Below are positions 8,059-16,592 of a DNA stretch of 64,000 bases, in pieces. This stretch comes from JAAYYF01 sp040255585 (GTDB lineage Bacteria > Deinococcota > Deinococci > Deinococcales > Trueperaceae), in NCBI GenBank assembly GCA_040255585.1, contig JBDZVI010000005.1, forward strand, positions 20,349-84,348, given 5' to 3'. Position numbers and translations under genes: made by a program. How positions within the stretch are numbered: position 1 is the first letter of the stretch; each line of letters starts with the position of its first letter. The notes under the pieces were generated by a model. The model saw only the letters and a list, made by a program, of their open reading frames with translations. It was not told the origin of the DNA and searched no databases.

Positions 8059-9474
8059 TCACCAGCCGAGGAGCGGCGCCGGGTCGATGAACGGCGAGCT
8101 GCCAGAGTTGGAGGCGCGTTGCGCGTAGAACTGCAGGACGTCAGGAGGGGTGAGGGTGCCGCCGCCGAGGTAGCCGAGCACGGTGCCTTGCTGCACGTTG
8201 TCGCCCAGGTCGACGAGGGGCTGGCGGAGGTTGACGTAGACGCTCGTGAGGCCCCCCGCGTGCTGAACGCCCACCATGTAGCCGAAGTTGGCGCCCAGGT
8301 AGGTAACGGCTGAGACGCGGCCTGTTTGCACGGCGCGCACGGCCGAGTTGTTCACCGGCGCCTGGATGCCGAGGTACGAGTTGTTCCCTTCGCCGAAGCG
8401 GCTGATGAGCTTCGCCCCGTCGAACGGGCGTGTGAAGCCGGTGGTCAGGGGCGCGAGCGGCGCGGTCAGGGCGTCGGCCCGGCTGCGCGCCTCGTCGGCC
8501 TGGCGCTGCAGCTCGAGCTGCTTCTCTCGGTCCTGCGCATACTGTTGCGCCGCCGCGCGCGCCGCCTCCTCTTCCGCCCTTAGGCGCGCGATCTCCTGCT
8601 CGAGTTGGCGGTTGACGTCGCCGAGGCTCCCCTCGAGCCGCGTCTGCTCCTCGAGGAGGTTCTGCTGCAGGATGAGCTGACCGGCGCGCGTGGCGTTCAG
8701 CTCGCTCAGGACCTGTTCGAGGCGCTGGCTGGTGGCCGCGAGGTCGGTTTCGGCCTTGGCCAGGTCGGCCTCGGCCGCCTGCAGCTCCAGGAGTTGCGCC
8801 TCGAGCTGCGCCTTGGCGGCCCTGCGTTCGTTGAGGACCGCGTCGAGCTCGTTGACGACGTCAGCGTCCTGCTCCGCCAAGATGCCAAGGTAGTGGTTGC
8901 GCACGCGCAGCTCGTGGAAGGTCCTGCTCGTGGCGAGACCGGACGTGAAGTCGCGCCCGCGTTGCTTGTAGTGGCTCAGCAGTAGGTCCTGGATGCGCTC
9001 GGCCATGGACGCCAGACGGTCGTCCAGGGCGGCGACCTGAGCCTCGGTAGCGGCGCGCTCCACTTCCAGGCCGGCGATGCGGGACAACAGCTGTTCGCGC
9101 TCGCGGCGCTTGGCCGCGAGCTGCTCGCTGACACGGTCGCGCTCCGCGATGCGCTGCTCCAACTGGCCGGCGGTCTGCCCGAGCGCCTTCTCGATCTCGG
9201 CGAGTTGCTTCTGCCGGTCGGCGAGCAGGTCCTGGTACCTGGCGATGTCCTGCTCGAGCGCCTGACGCTCGGGGCTGGTGAGGCTCACTTGGGCGGCTGC
9301 TGGACCCAGGACGACCGGACCAAGGGCCGGCGCCGCGACCGTCAAGACCACGGCCAGGCTCACGCCGCGCCTTGCAGCGCGGCCCACGCGACCGCCAGGG
9401 ACCAGGCTCGCGGCGAGGCCCGCGGCCCGGCTCAACGAGCGAGTCACGGCGTGGAGCAAGCAGACGCATGGCAC
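8059..9474 (-). CDS. EnvC-like protein: coiled coil + LytM/M23 domain lacking zinc ligands
   Basis: A 471-residue exported protein. A signal/transmembrane segment lies around residues 35-60 (SLAVVLTVAAPALGPVVLG), a long coiled coil runs from about 65 to 335, and a LytM (peptidase M23) domain occupies 345-471. Relative to active LytM, every metal ligand is replaced: the HxGxD motif reads YLGIQ, the middle His is Asn (VYVNL), and HLH is VLQ. This is how non-enzymatic activators such as EnvC look; they switch on amidases. It lies directly downstream of ftsX (52 nt), the same pairing as FtsEX-EnvC. The GTG start is set by TACACT 6 nt upstream; the longer in-frame ATG would run into ftsX. Confidence 0.85.
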   Translation of the reverse strand: MPCVCLLHAVTRSLSRAAGLAASLVPGGRVGRAARRGVSLAVVLTVAAPALGPVVLGPAAAQVSLTSPERQALEQDIARYQDLLADRQKQLAEIEKALGQTAGQLEQRIAERDRVSEQLAAKRREREQLLSRIAGLEVERAATEAQVAALDDRLASMAERIQDLLLSHYKQRGRDFTSGLATSRTFHELRVRNHYLGILAEQDADVVNELDAVLNERRAAKAQLEAQLLELQAAEADLAKAETDLAATSQRLEQVLSELNATRAGQLILQQNLLEEQTRLEGSLGDVNRQLEQEIARLRAEEEAARAAAQQYAQDREKQLELQRQADEARSRADALTAPLAPLTTGFTRPFDGAKLISRFGEGNNSYLGIQAPVNNSAVRAVQTGRVSAVTYLGANFGYMVGVQHAGGLTSVYVNLRQPLVDLGDNVQQGTVLGYLGGGTLTPPDVLQFYAQRASNSGSSPFIDPAPLLGW

Positions 9475-9480
9475 GCGCCA

Positions 9481-9486
9481 AGTGTA
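9481..9486 (-). promoter_or_regulatory. -10 element (TACACT) of EnvC-like gene
   Basis: TACACT 6 nt before GTG 9474 in the gap after ftsX, giving the EnvC-like gene its own leaderless promoter. Confidence 0.65.
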
Positions 9487-9526
9487 GCAGCGGTTCGTGA
9501 CCGTCGGATGACGCCCCGGAGGCCAA

Positions 9527-10390
9527 TCAGTCCTGCTCGCGCAGGTGTTGCGCCACGGCGATGGCGCTGCCGACGAGGCCGACGAGGATCGCGAGGACGG
9601 CGAGCAGGGAGGCGATCCAACCGAGCAGCGCGCTGTCGCGTACGAACGGCACGAACGCGAACTGCTCCGCGAGGCGCGCCACGGCGGCCTGATAGCCTGG
9701 GATGGCCAAGCCGAGCGAGAGCACGGCGCTGATGAGGCCGAGCAGCAACCCCTCAAGGAGGAACGGCGCCCTGATGAAGCCGCGGCTCGCGCCCACCAGG
9801 CGCATGACGTCTATCTCCTCCTTGCGCGCGGTGATGGCGGCCCTGATGGAGTTGACGATCGCGAACACGGCCGCGCCGAGCAGCACGACGATGAGGATGG
9901 AGCCGCCGATGCGCAAGACGTCGTTCAAAGCGAGGAACGTCGCGACGGCGGCGCTCGAGTCGTCCACCTCGTCGACTCCCGGCAGCTGCTCGAGGCGCAG
10001 CCGCACGATCGAGGTCTGCGACGGGTCGTACAGGCGCAGATGGAAGGTGTCTGGCAGCGGGTTCTCTACGAGGTCGGCCGCCCTGCCGAGGGCCGGAAGG
10101 TCGGCGACCATCTCGGCCAGCGCCTGGTTCTTGGAGACGAACTCGAGGCGCTCGACCTCCGGCCACGCGCGCACCGTCGTCATGAGCTGCTGGACGTTGG
10201 CGCCGTCCGCCAGGTAGGCCGCCAACTCCAGTTCGCCCTGCAGTTGGGCAAGCGCGTTGTTGAGGTTCACGCTCACCAGACTGAAGCCGACCAGGATGGT
10301 CAGCGAGAGCGTCATGGTCGTTATGGTCGAGACGCTGGCTACCCAGTTGCCGCGGATGGCGCGCATGGCCTGGAGCAACGCGTACGTCAT
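9527..10390 (-). CDS. ftsX: Cell division protein FtsX
   Basis: A 287-residue FtsX, the membrane half of the FtsEX ABC-like complex that controls septal peptidoglycan hydrolases. Four membrane helices are seen, near residues 18-43, 160-183, 209-230 and 252-278, with a large extracytoplasmic loop (about 45-155) that in other bacteria binds EnvC-type partners. The EEIDVMRLVGAS segment before the third helix is a family hallmark. The ATPase partner ftsE is not next to it: the upstream gene is a dehydrogenase reading the same way, 117 nt away. The next gene downstream encodes the EnvC-like protein. Confidence 0.93.
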   Translation of the reverse strand: MTYALLQAMRAIRGNWVASVSTITTMTLSLTILVGFSLVSVNLNNALAQLQGELELAAYLADGANVQQLMTTVRAWPEVERLEFVSKNQALAEMVADLPALGRAADLVENPLPDTFHLRLYDPSQTSIVRLRLEQLPGVDEVDDSSAAVATFLALNDVLRIGGSILIVVLLGAAVFAIVNSIRAAITARKEEIDVMRLVGASRGFIRAPFLLEGLLLGLISAVLSLGLAIPGYQAAVARLAEQFAFVPFVRDSALLGWIASLLAVLAILVGLVGSAIAVAQHLREQD

Positions 10391-10507
10391 GCGCGCGGCT
10401 CCGGGCGCCTGTCAGCCTCGTATGGCGGGGTCACGGGCACCAATCTACCGTATGCCGGATGGCCGGGAGGAACCGCCTCTAGACGGGCGGCTCCTCGGCC
10501 CACGGGA

Positions 10508-11500
10508 TCATCCGAGCGCCGCGATGACGGCGTCGGTGAGGCTCTCGGTGGAGGCGCGGCCGCCGAGGTCCGGTGTCAGCTCGCCCTCGGCAAGCACCTC
10601 GTCGACGGCGCGCTCGATGCGCCTCGCCGCCTCGCGCTCGCCGAGATGGTCGAGGAGCATGGCGGCCGTCAGGAACGTGGCTATCGGGTTGGCGACGCCC
10701 CTGCCGGCGATGTCGGGGGCGCTGCCGTGCACCGGCTCGAAGACGGCGTACTTCTCGCCGAGGTTGGCGCTCGGCGCGAGCCCGAGGCCACCCGTGAGGC
10801 CCGCCATGAGGTCCGAGAGGATGTCGCCGAAGAGGTTGGTGGAGACGAGCACGTCGAACGACTCGGGGTCGCGGACGAGCTTCATGGCGGCCGCGTCGAC
10901 GATGATGTCGTACGTCTCGACCTCCGGGTACTCCTTGGCGACGCTCATGACGGTGTCGAGGAACAGGCCAGAGGTCAGTGGCAGCACGTTCGCCTTGTGC
11001 ACGACCGCCAGGCGCTTGCGGCGGCGCATGGCCTGCTCCAGCGCCACGCGCGCGATGCGCTCGCTGGCCCGCTTGGTCACCACGGCGTCGGCGATGGCCA
11101 CGTCGCCGTAGCGCCGCTCCTTCTCGACGTACAGCCCTTCCGTGTTCTCGCGCACCATGAGCATGTCGATGCCGTCCCTGCTGCCGGGGATGGGGCGCGA
11201 GCGCGCTGGGCGGAGGTTGGAGAAGAGGTCGAGCGTTCGGCGCATGTAGCGGATGGCGCCCTGGTGGCCCTCCACGCGCTTGGACGGGCTCGTGAACGCG
11301 CCGGCGAGGGTGGCGTCGGCCGCCCGCACGGCGGTCAGGGTGGCTTCTGGCACGCTCGTGCCTTGGGCGGTGAAGGTACCCCAGCCGGCCTCGGCCAGGC
11401 GGAACTCGATGGGTAGGCCGGTGGCCTCGAGCAGCCGGCGGGCGGCCGGAACGACCTCCTGGCCGATGCCGTCGCCAGGGATCAGGCAGATGGTGTGCAT
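10508..11500 (-). CDS. Homoisocitrate dehydrogenase
   Basis: A 330-residue NAD-dependent beta-decarboxylating dehydrogenase. It follows Thermus homoisocitrate dehydrogenase closely along its length: GDGIGQEVVPAARRLLEATG, AGWGTF, GAIRYMRRTLDL, RENTEGLYVE, VHKANVLPL, TNLFGDILSDL and FEPVHGSAPDIAG. Arg84 in GAIRYMRR aligns with the Thermus Arg85 linked to substrate choice, which argues against 3-isopropylmalate dehydrogenase. The enzyme converts homoisocitrate to 2-oxoadipate in the alpha-aminoadipate lysine pathway. The ATG has GGTAGGAGT just upstream (11506-11514). No other lysine gene is in the window. Activity on isocitrate is also possible. Confidence 0.86.
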   Translation of the reverse strand: MHTICLIPGDGIGQEVVPAARRLLEATGLPIEFRLAEAGWGTFTAQGTSVPEATLTAVRAADATLAGAFTSPSKRVEGHQGAIRYMRRTLDLFSNLRPARSRPIPGSRDGIDMLMVRENTEGLYVEKERRYGDVAIADAVVTKRASERIARVALEQAMRRRKRLAVVHKANVLPLTSGLFLDTVMSVAKEYPEVETYDIIVDAAAMKLVRDPESFDVLVSTNLFGDILSDLMAGLTGGLGLAPSANLGEKYAVFEPVHGSAPDIAGRGVANPIATFLTAAMLLDHLGEREAARRIERAVDEVLAEGELTPDLGGRASTESLTDAVIAALG

Positions 11501-11645
11501 ATGAGACTCCTACCGTGGCGCCGGACGATGTTGGGCAGCGAGTCGGCGGCGCCTGGCGGCCATGCCGCGCGTGCTGGCGCCTTGCTGCCGCGGCCGGCGA
11601 AGCGGTACCAAGCTACCACGGTCCGCTCCGGGCCCTGGCCGCTGG

Positions 11646-11651
11646 TAGGAT
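11646..11651 (+). promoter_or_regulatory. Extended -10 element (TGG TAGGAT) of DUF4388/HAMP operon
   Basis: TAGGAT preceded by TGG, 21 nt before GTG 11673; GAGGTG at 11662-11667 provides a ribosome-binding site 5 nt before the start, so here a short leader is made. Confidence 0.5.
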
Positions 11652-11672
11652 GGCCACGATCGAGGTGCCGCG

Positions 11673-12647
11673 GTGACGACATTGAACGGCCGGCTGAGTG
11701 AAGGGGTGGTCGCCAACGTGCTGCAGTACCTGGCGCTCAGCCAGGCGACGGGCTGCCTTGCGCTCGTCCACCCCGAGCGCCGTCAAGGGCGCGTGTACCT
11801 CGAGAACGGCGTCATCGTGCTCGTGGAGGCGCGGCCGCTCTACGACCTGGCGGCCATGGCGGCCATGCTCGAGTGGCGCGAGGGGCGCTTCACGTTCCGC
11901 CCGGGCGAGGCGCCGAAGCGGAAGACCATGAGTCGGAACGCGGATACCCTCCTGCTCGAGGCGTCGCATCTGGTTGACACGGGCGAGGTAGCCCGCGGCC
12001 CGAGCGCCGCCGCCGACACGGTCCTGCACGTCGCCGAGAGCCGCGACCGCGACGAGTCCGTGATGCTAACGCTGGCGGCCCTGCACCTGTGGCGCACCAT
12101 CGACGGCGTCAACAGCCTGCGGCAGTTGGCCGCGACCATCGGGAAACCGGTGGAGGAGACCGTCGCGGCGGCTCAAGAGCTGCTCGACAACGGCCTCGCG
12201 GGTTTCGCCACCCTGGCCGTCGCGGACCCGCGGTTCGTCAGGGAGGTGGCGCGCGAGACGATCGATCTGATGGGACCGGTCGGCAGCATCGTGGTCGAGG
12301 ACGCCCTGATGGATCTCGGGGTCGGCCCGGACACGTTGCCTGTCAGCGCCGCAGGCGAGTTCTTGGAGGAGGTCGCGCGCGCCATCCATTCGAGCGAGCG
12401 CCGCGCGGAGTTCTTGCGTCGCGCCACCGAGTTGCGTAGGCTCTTCTCACTCGACCAGCAGGCACGCGGAGGACGTAGCGACGTAGATGCCCGCAAGGGC
12501 GGTCGAGGGGGCTCGGGGCGCAACGGCTCCGCTCACACGGACGTCGCTCGCGAAAGCGACCGTACCGACGCCGCGGCTCGCGGCGAGCCCAAGGATAGGG
12601 GCCCGGCTCGCGGCGACTCTGCCACCCGACCCAGGAGGAAGCCATGA
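11673..12647 (+). CDS. DUF4388 (PatA-like N-terminal) domain protein
   Basis: A 324-residue soluble protein. Residues 1-100 are a good DUF4388 domain: NGRLSEGVVANVLQYLALSQ, then TGCLALVH, GRVYLENGVIVLVEA and a conserved WREGRFTF. The middle (about 125-260) is helical with a LWRTIDGVNSLRQLA winged-helix-like part, and the last 55 residues are a low-complexity Arg/Gly/Asp/Ala tail. DUF4388 proteins are often tied to small-GTPase or two-component signalling, but no partner of that kind is present. The stop overlaps the next gene's start by 4 nt (ATGA), so the product probably works with the HAMP membrane protein. GTG start with GAGGTG 5 nt upstream. Confidence 0.82.
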   Translation: MTTLNGRLSEGVVANVLQYLALSQATGCLALVHPERRQGRVYLENGVIVLVEARPLYDLAAMAAMLEWREGRFTFRPGEAPKRKTMSRNADTLLLEASHLVDTGEVARGPSAAADTVLHVAESRDRDESVMLTLAALHLWRTIDGVNSLRQLAATIGKPVEETVAAAQELLDNGLAGFATLAVADPRFVREVARETIDLMGPVGSIVVEDALMDLGVGPDTLPVSAAGEFLEEVARAIHSSERRAEFLRRATELRRLFSLDQQARGGRSDVDARKGGRGGSGRNGSAHTDVARESDRTDAAARGEPKDRGPARGDSATRPRRKP

Positions 12648-14290
12648 AGTACGTGGTGCTCGTCAGAGAACCGCTGCCGGACGACATGCTAGAGGTGGCG
12701 ACGAAGGTCGCGTCCGGCTTCCGCATCCCCGTCGACAAGGCGGAGAAGCTCCTCACCCGCGCGCCCGGACCCGTTACTCGGCCCGTGCAGGAGCGCGAGG
12801 CACGCACCGTGCAGAGCATCATGGAGGCCGCCGGCCTCGTTGTCGAGGTACGCGAGGAGGACCAAGACGGTCCGCTGGCCGCTTTCTCGACGAGCGAGCG
12901 CGACCGTCCGGCCACCGGACCGGCCGTCTCGATCGACCCGTCCTCCACCGCCGTCCTCGCCAGGAGCGAATCCGACGTCCCCGCCTACTCCGACGGCCCG
13001 GATGCCGCCGGCACCGGTTTCTCTGGCGCTGGAGCCGCTGGCGCGGGAGTCGGCGCCGCCGGCGCGACGGACGTGAGCGTGGTGACCAGTGGCGAGGGGC
13101 GCGCCTGGCGGACGGCGGATCGGCACCCCGACCCGGCGCCGGAGAACCAAGACGCGCGCTTCGGGCGCTCTACCCGTCACGACGCGAACCAGGATCCGGT
13201 GCAGAGCGCGGACCAGGCGCGCAGTACGGATCCCGCGCTCGGCGCCGCCGGCGAGCGGAGCGCCGACACGGTCGAAGCGCGCAGCACCGGTGCCGGCGGC
13301 GAGACGGACGCACGACGTGGCTCGGATGGGCGCGAGTCAGACAGGTTCCACGCCACGCCCGTGCCTGGTCATACGACGACCACGCCGCCCCGCGACCCGC
13401 TCAGGACTACCCTGGTGCGCGAACCCCCCGTGCTGGAGCGCGGCGCGTTGCGACGCGGCGTGGCGAGCGCCGCTACCCTGCCAGGCGTGGTGACCCTCAT
13501 CGTCACGCTGCTGGCCATCTGTATCACCGTCCTGCCCATCCTCAGGAACGCGGAGCAGAAGCGGGTCGTCGGCGTCGTCGACGCATTCGCCACGACCGTG
13601 GAAGGGATGTCGGGCGGCCTACCGCTCGCCGCTCCCATCGTGAGGGTCGAGCTCGGCGTGGTCCAGGCCGGCGGAGCCGGGGCGCCCGGCTGGGGCCTCG
13701 ACTACCTCTTGCTCGTTGACACCGACCAGACGCCGCTGGTCGCCTGGTACGACGGCGTGGAGGGCGTCGACGCCTTCCCGCCCGAGGTGCTGGACGCCGC
13801 CCTCGCCGAAGCGCGGAGCCTACTGGCCGGCGGCGAGGGGCCCGGGCGCGGCTCGAGTACGGACTGGTTGGCCAACCTCGCCGACAGCGGCCGCAGTCTC
13901 CTCGCCCTCGTCGGTCTGGGCAGCGAGAACGACGTCGTGGCGGGCACGCAGGTCAGGCGTGGCGGAGCCCCGGCCGCCGCGGTGGCGGGCGCAGTGGTGG
14001 CTGGTGCGCGGCCCGACAGCCTGCGCCTGGTCGGCAACGCTCTGTTGACGGCGCTGCTCGTCGGCTTGGTGCCCGTGCTGTTCGGGGTGCTGGCGGCCCT
14101 GTCGCTCACGCGCGGTCTGCGCGACTCCATCCGGTACCTGCTCGTCGCCACCGACAGGATCAGCCACGGCGATCTAGAGCAGCCGGTCGAGCTGAAGCGC
14201 GACGACGAACTCGGTCAGATCGCGAAGGCGGTCGAACGCATGCGTATCAGCTTGCACGAGAGCCTGGAGCGGCTGCGGCAGCGCCGCTGA
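12644..14290 (+). CDS. Membrane HAMP protein with L7/L12-CTD-like N-terminal domain, no output domain
   Basis: A 548-residue membrane protein. Residues 1-75 (VASGFRIPVDKAEKLLTRAPG through SIMEAAGLVVEVRE) have the helix-helix-strand pattern of the ribosomal L7/L12 C-terminal/ClpS-like fold. A 200-residue low-complexity Asp/Ala/Gly/Arg segment follows. Membrane helices lie at about 279-302 and 462-488; the roughly 160 residues between them include LLVDTDQTPLVAWYDG and may be a Cache-like sensor. A HAMP domain (about 486-540; HGDLEQPVELKRDDELGQIA) ends the protein, with no kinase, cyclase or MCP signalling domain behind it. AGGAGG lies 5 nt before the ATG. Presumably it signals through the co-translated DUF4388 protein; this is inference. 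Confidence 0.8.
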   Translation: MKYVVLVREPLPDDMLEVATKVASGFRIPVDKAEKLLTRAPGPVTRPVQEREARTVQSIMEAAGLVVEVREEDQDGPLAAFSTSERDRPATGPAVSIDPSSTAVLARSESDVPAYSDGPDAAGTGFSGAGAAGAGVGAAGATDVSVVTSGEGRAWRTADRHPDPAPENQDARFGRSTRHDANQDPVQSADQARSTDPALGAAGERSADTVEARSTGAGGETDARRGSDGRESDRFHATPVPGHTTTTPPRDPLRTTLVREPPVLERGALRRGVASAATLPGVVTLIVTLLAICITVLPILRNAEQKRVVGVVDAFATTVEGMSGGLPLAAPIVRVELGVVQAGGAGAPGWGLDYLLLVDTDQTPLVAWYDGVEGVDAFPPEVLDAALAEARSLLAGGEGPGRGSSTDWLANLADSGRSLLALVGLGSENDVVAGTQVRRGGAPAAAVAGAVVAGARPDSLRLVGNALLTALLVGLVPVLFGVLAALSLTRGLRDSIRYLLVATDRISHGDLEQPVELKRDDELGQIAKAVERMRISLHESLERLRQRR

Positions 14291-14310
14291 GGCGCGGCTC
14301 CGACGACTTG

Positions 14311-14338
14311 AGCGCGCCCCTTGGATGAGGGGCGCGCT
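14311..14338. terminator. Bidirectional intrinsic terminator
   Basis: AGCGCGCCCCT (14311-14321) pairs perfectly with AGGGGCGCGCT (14328-14338) around a 6-nt loop; TTCATT follows. It sits between the convergent HAMP gene and glyA and can serve both. Confidence 0.75.
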
Positions 14339-14353
14339 TCATTGCTGCTCGGC

Positions 14354-15589
14354 TCAGCCCGGCATGGGGTGGCGCTCGGCCAAGGCGGCGACCTCGGCCG
14401 CGACGCTCTCCGGCTCCTCGCCCTTGAGGCCCCTGTCGATCAGGTCGGCCACCGTCGCCATCTCGGCGACGGTGAAGCCGCGTGTCGTTATAGCCGGCGT
14501 GCCGATGCGGACACCAGACGTGATCCAGGGCTTCTCGGGATCGAACGGCACCATGCTCTTGCTGACGGTGATCCCGACCTTGTCAAGACGCTTGCTGGCG
14601 GTGTTGCCGTTGATGCCCGTGCCTTGCAGATCGACCACGAAGAGGTGGTTGTCGGTGCCGCCCGACACGATGCGGTAGCCGCGCTCGCCGAGGCGCGCCG
14701 CCAGCTCGATGGCGTTGGCGAGGATCAGCGCCTGGTAGTCGCGGAACGAGGGCTGGAGCGCCTCGAAGAACGCTACGGCCTTGCCGGCCACGACGTGCTC
14801 GAGGGGACCGCCCTGGATGCCAGGGAAGATGACGCGGTCGATCTTCTTGGCGATCTCCTCGTCGTTGCCGAAGATGAGGCCGCCCCGCGGGCCGCGTAGC
14901 GTCTTGTGGGTCGTGGTCGTCACGACGTGCGCGTAGGGCAGCGGGTGCGGATGGAGTCCGGCCGCTATCGGCCCCGCGATGTGCGCGATGTCGGCCATGA
15001 GGATGGCGCCGACCTCGTCCGCCACCGCCCTGAACGCGGCGAAGTCGATGAAGCGGCTGTACGCGCTGGCGCCCGCGATGATCATCTTCGGGCGGTGCTC
15101 GTGCGCGAGGCGCCTCAGGGCGTCGTAGTCGATCCGCTCCGTGCGACGGTCGACCGGGTAGCCCACGACCTCGTACGAGCGGCCGGAGAAGTTCACCGGC
15201 GACCCGTGCGTCAGGTGGCCGCCGTGGGCCAGGTCCATGCCGAGGACCTTGTCACCCGACTCGAGCAGGGCGTAGTAGGCGGCGAAGTTGGCGTTGGAGC
15301 CGGAGTGAGGCTGGACGTTCGCCCAGGCGGCACCGAACAGCTCCTTGGCGCGGTCGATGGCGAGCTGCTCGACTTGGTCGACGACCTCGCAGCCCCCGTA
15401 GTACCGCTTGCCCGGGTACCCTTCCGCGTACTTGTTGGTGAGGACGGAGCCGACGGCCTCCATCACCTGCCTGGAGACGAAGTTCTCGGAGGCGATGAGT
15501 TCGAGGCCGCCAGCCTGGCGGGCGTACTCTGCGCCGATGAGCTCGAAGGTCCGCTCGTCACGGACGGGAACGTACGCGTTTCGCGTCAT
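14354..15589 (-). CDS. glyA: Serine hydroxymethyltransferase
   Basis: A 411-residue PLP enzyme that interconverts serine and glycine while charging tetrahydrofolate with a one-carbon unit. Family signatures are intact: LIASENFVS, NKYAEGYPGKRYYGGCE, HSGSNANFAAYYAL, DIAHIAGPIAAG and the PLP-lysine motif TTTTHKTLRGPRGG, ending with GVRIGTPAITTRG. Length is normal. An in-frame extension would add 100 residues, but the ATG at 15589 fits the family N-terminus and has TATACT 7 nt upstream without a Shine-Dalgarno, so a leaderless mRNA is expected. Divergent from the SDR gene; a shared terminator lies at its 3' end. Confidence 0.96.
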   Translation of the reverse strand: MTRNAYVPVRDERTFELIGAEYARQAGGLELIASENFVSRQVMEAVGSVLTNKYAEGYPGKRYYGGCEVVDQVEQLAIDRAKELFGAAWANVQPHSGSNANFAAYYALLESGDKVLGMDLAHGGHLTHGSPVNFSGRSYEVVGYPVDRRTERIDYDALRRLAHEHRPKMIIAGASAYSRFIDFAAFRAVADEVGAILMADIAHIAGPIAAGLHPHPLPYAHVVTTTTHKTLRGPRGGLIFGNDEEIAKKIDRVIFPGIQGGPLEHVVAGKAVAFFEALQPSFRDYQALILANAIELAARLGERGYRIVSGGTDNHLFVVDLQGTGINGNTASKRLDKVGITVSKSMVPFDPEKPWITSGVRIGTPAITTRGFTVAEMATVADLIDRGLKGEEPESVAAEVAALAERHPMPG

Positions 15590-15596
15590 GGCCGCA

Positions 15597-15602
15597 AGTA
15601 TA
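15597..15602 (-). promoter_or_regulatory. -10 element (TATACT) of glyA
   Basis: TATACT 7 nt before ATG 15589. No glycine riboswitch is recognisable upstream. Confidence 0.65.
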
Positions 15603-15676
15603 GCTTCCATGCTCCGCGACCCGGCGCCCCCGGCGCGGAGCCGCGTGAACCGACCGGTGCCGACCCATGCGCGCCT

Positions 15677-15717
15677 GGCGCGTTCTGGTCGCGCCACCTG
15701 AACCCGGCGCGCCGGGT
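15677..15717. repeat. Two adjacent inverted repeats in the glyA-SDR intergenic region
   Basis: GGCGCG (15677-15682) pairs with CGCGCC (15690-15695), and 15702-15717 is a perfect 16-bp palindrome. They lie about 90-130 nt from both divergent starts. They could be an operator or simply GC-rich structure. Confidence 0.4.
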
Positions 15718-15806
15718 CTCCCGTCCCGGCGGGCCGGCTGGGCTTGTGAAATCCTGAACTCGACGGGACACCCCCTTCGGGTGCGTCCGCCGATCGGAGG
15801 GCGAAC

Positions 15807-16574
15807 ATGAGCGGTCCCACGAGATCCGGACTTCTGGCAGGCAAGGTAGCGGTGGTGACGGGCGCGAGTTCCGGCATCGGCAAGGCCATCGCGGAGGATT
15901 ACGCGCGCGAGGGCGCCTCCGTCGTCCTGGCGGACATAAACGACGCGGCAGGCGAGGCCGCGGCGGCGGCCATCAACGCCGCGGGCGGCGTGGCGAGCTA
16001 CTGCCACTCCGACGCCGCCGACCCGCAGGCGGCCGACGCGCTCGTGCGGTTCGCTCAAGAGCGCTACGGCGCGCTGCACGTGGCTTGCAACAACGCGGGC
16101 ATCTCCGGAGAATCGAACCCCGTGGCCGACCACTCGGTGGCCGGCTGGCACAAGGTCATCGACGTCAACCTCAACAGCGTCTTCTACGGCATGCGCGCGC
16201 AGATCCCCGCCATCCTGGCCGCCGGCGGCGGCGCCATCGTGAACGTGGCATCGATCCTCGGGCAGGTCGGCTTCGCGGGCGCCCCGGCGTACGTGGCCGC
16301 CAAACACGGGGTCGTCGGGCTCTCCAAGAACGCCGCCATGGAGTACGCGCAGGCGGGCGTCCGCGTGAACGTGGTCGGCCCCGGCTTCATCGCCACGCCG
16401 CTCCTCAAGGACCTGGGCGACGACCTCCTGGCCGCGATAGCCGCGATGCACCCGATCGGCCGGTTGGGAACCTCCGAGGAGGTCGCCGGGCTGGTGACGT
16501 TCCTGTCCTCGAGCAAGGCGTCGTTCATCACGGGCAGCTACGTGGCGGTCGACGGCGGTTACTTGACCAGGTAG
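15807..16574 (+). CDS. Short-chain dehydrogenase/reductase (classical SDR)
   Basis: A 255-residue NAD(P)-dependent oxidoreductase. The cofactor motif TGASSGIG is at about residues 18-25, an Asp in VLADIND at the end of beta-2 favours NAD over NADP, NNAG is at about residue 95, and the catalytic Ser (NVASILG) and Tyr/Lys (YVAAK, about 160-165) are present. The C-terminus ends FITGSYVAVDGGYLTR as in 3-oxoacyl-ACP-reductase-like SDRs. The substrate cannot be inferred from the neighbours. GGAGG lies 6 nt before the ATG, so this gene has a normal leader, unlike the divergent glyA. Confidence 0.92.
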   Translation: MSGPTRSGLLAGKVAVVTGASSGIGKAIAEDYAREGASVVLADINDAAGEAAAAAINAAGGVASYCHSDAADPQAADALVRFAQERYGALHVACNNAGISGESNPVADHSVAGWHKVIDVNLNSVFYGMRAQIPAILAAGGGAIVNVASILGQVGFAGAPAYVAAKHGVVGLSKNAAMEYAQAGVRVNVVGPGFIATPLLKDLGDDLLAAIAAMHPIGRLGTSEEVAGLVTFLSSSKASFITGSYVAVDGGYLTR

Positions 16575-16592
16575 CCCTTACGCCCTAGGCGT

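Noticed and set aside
9545..11416. A long plus-strand open frame of more than 600 codons
   Set aside because: It is antisense to ftsX and the homoisocitrate dehydrogenase gene, with Arg/Gly/Ala/His-rich composition; typical of high-GC shadow frames. The same applies to frames antisense to the EF-G-like gene, the glutamate dehydrogenase gene and the sugar importer genes.
15590..15806. Glycine or folate riboswitch upstream of glyA
   Set aside because: No aptamer core could be recognised, and the TATACT 7 nt before the ATG leaves no room for a leader.
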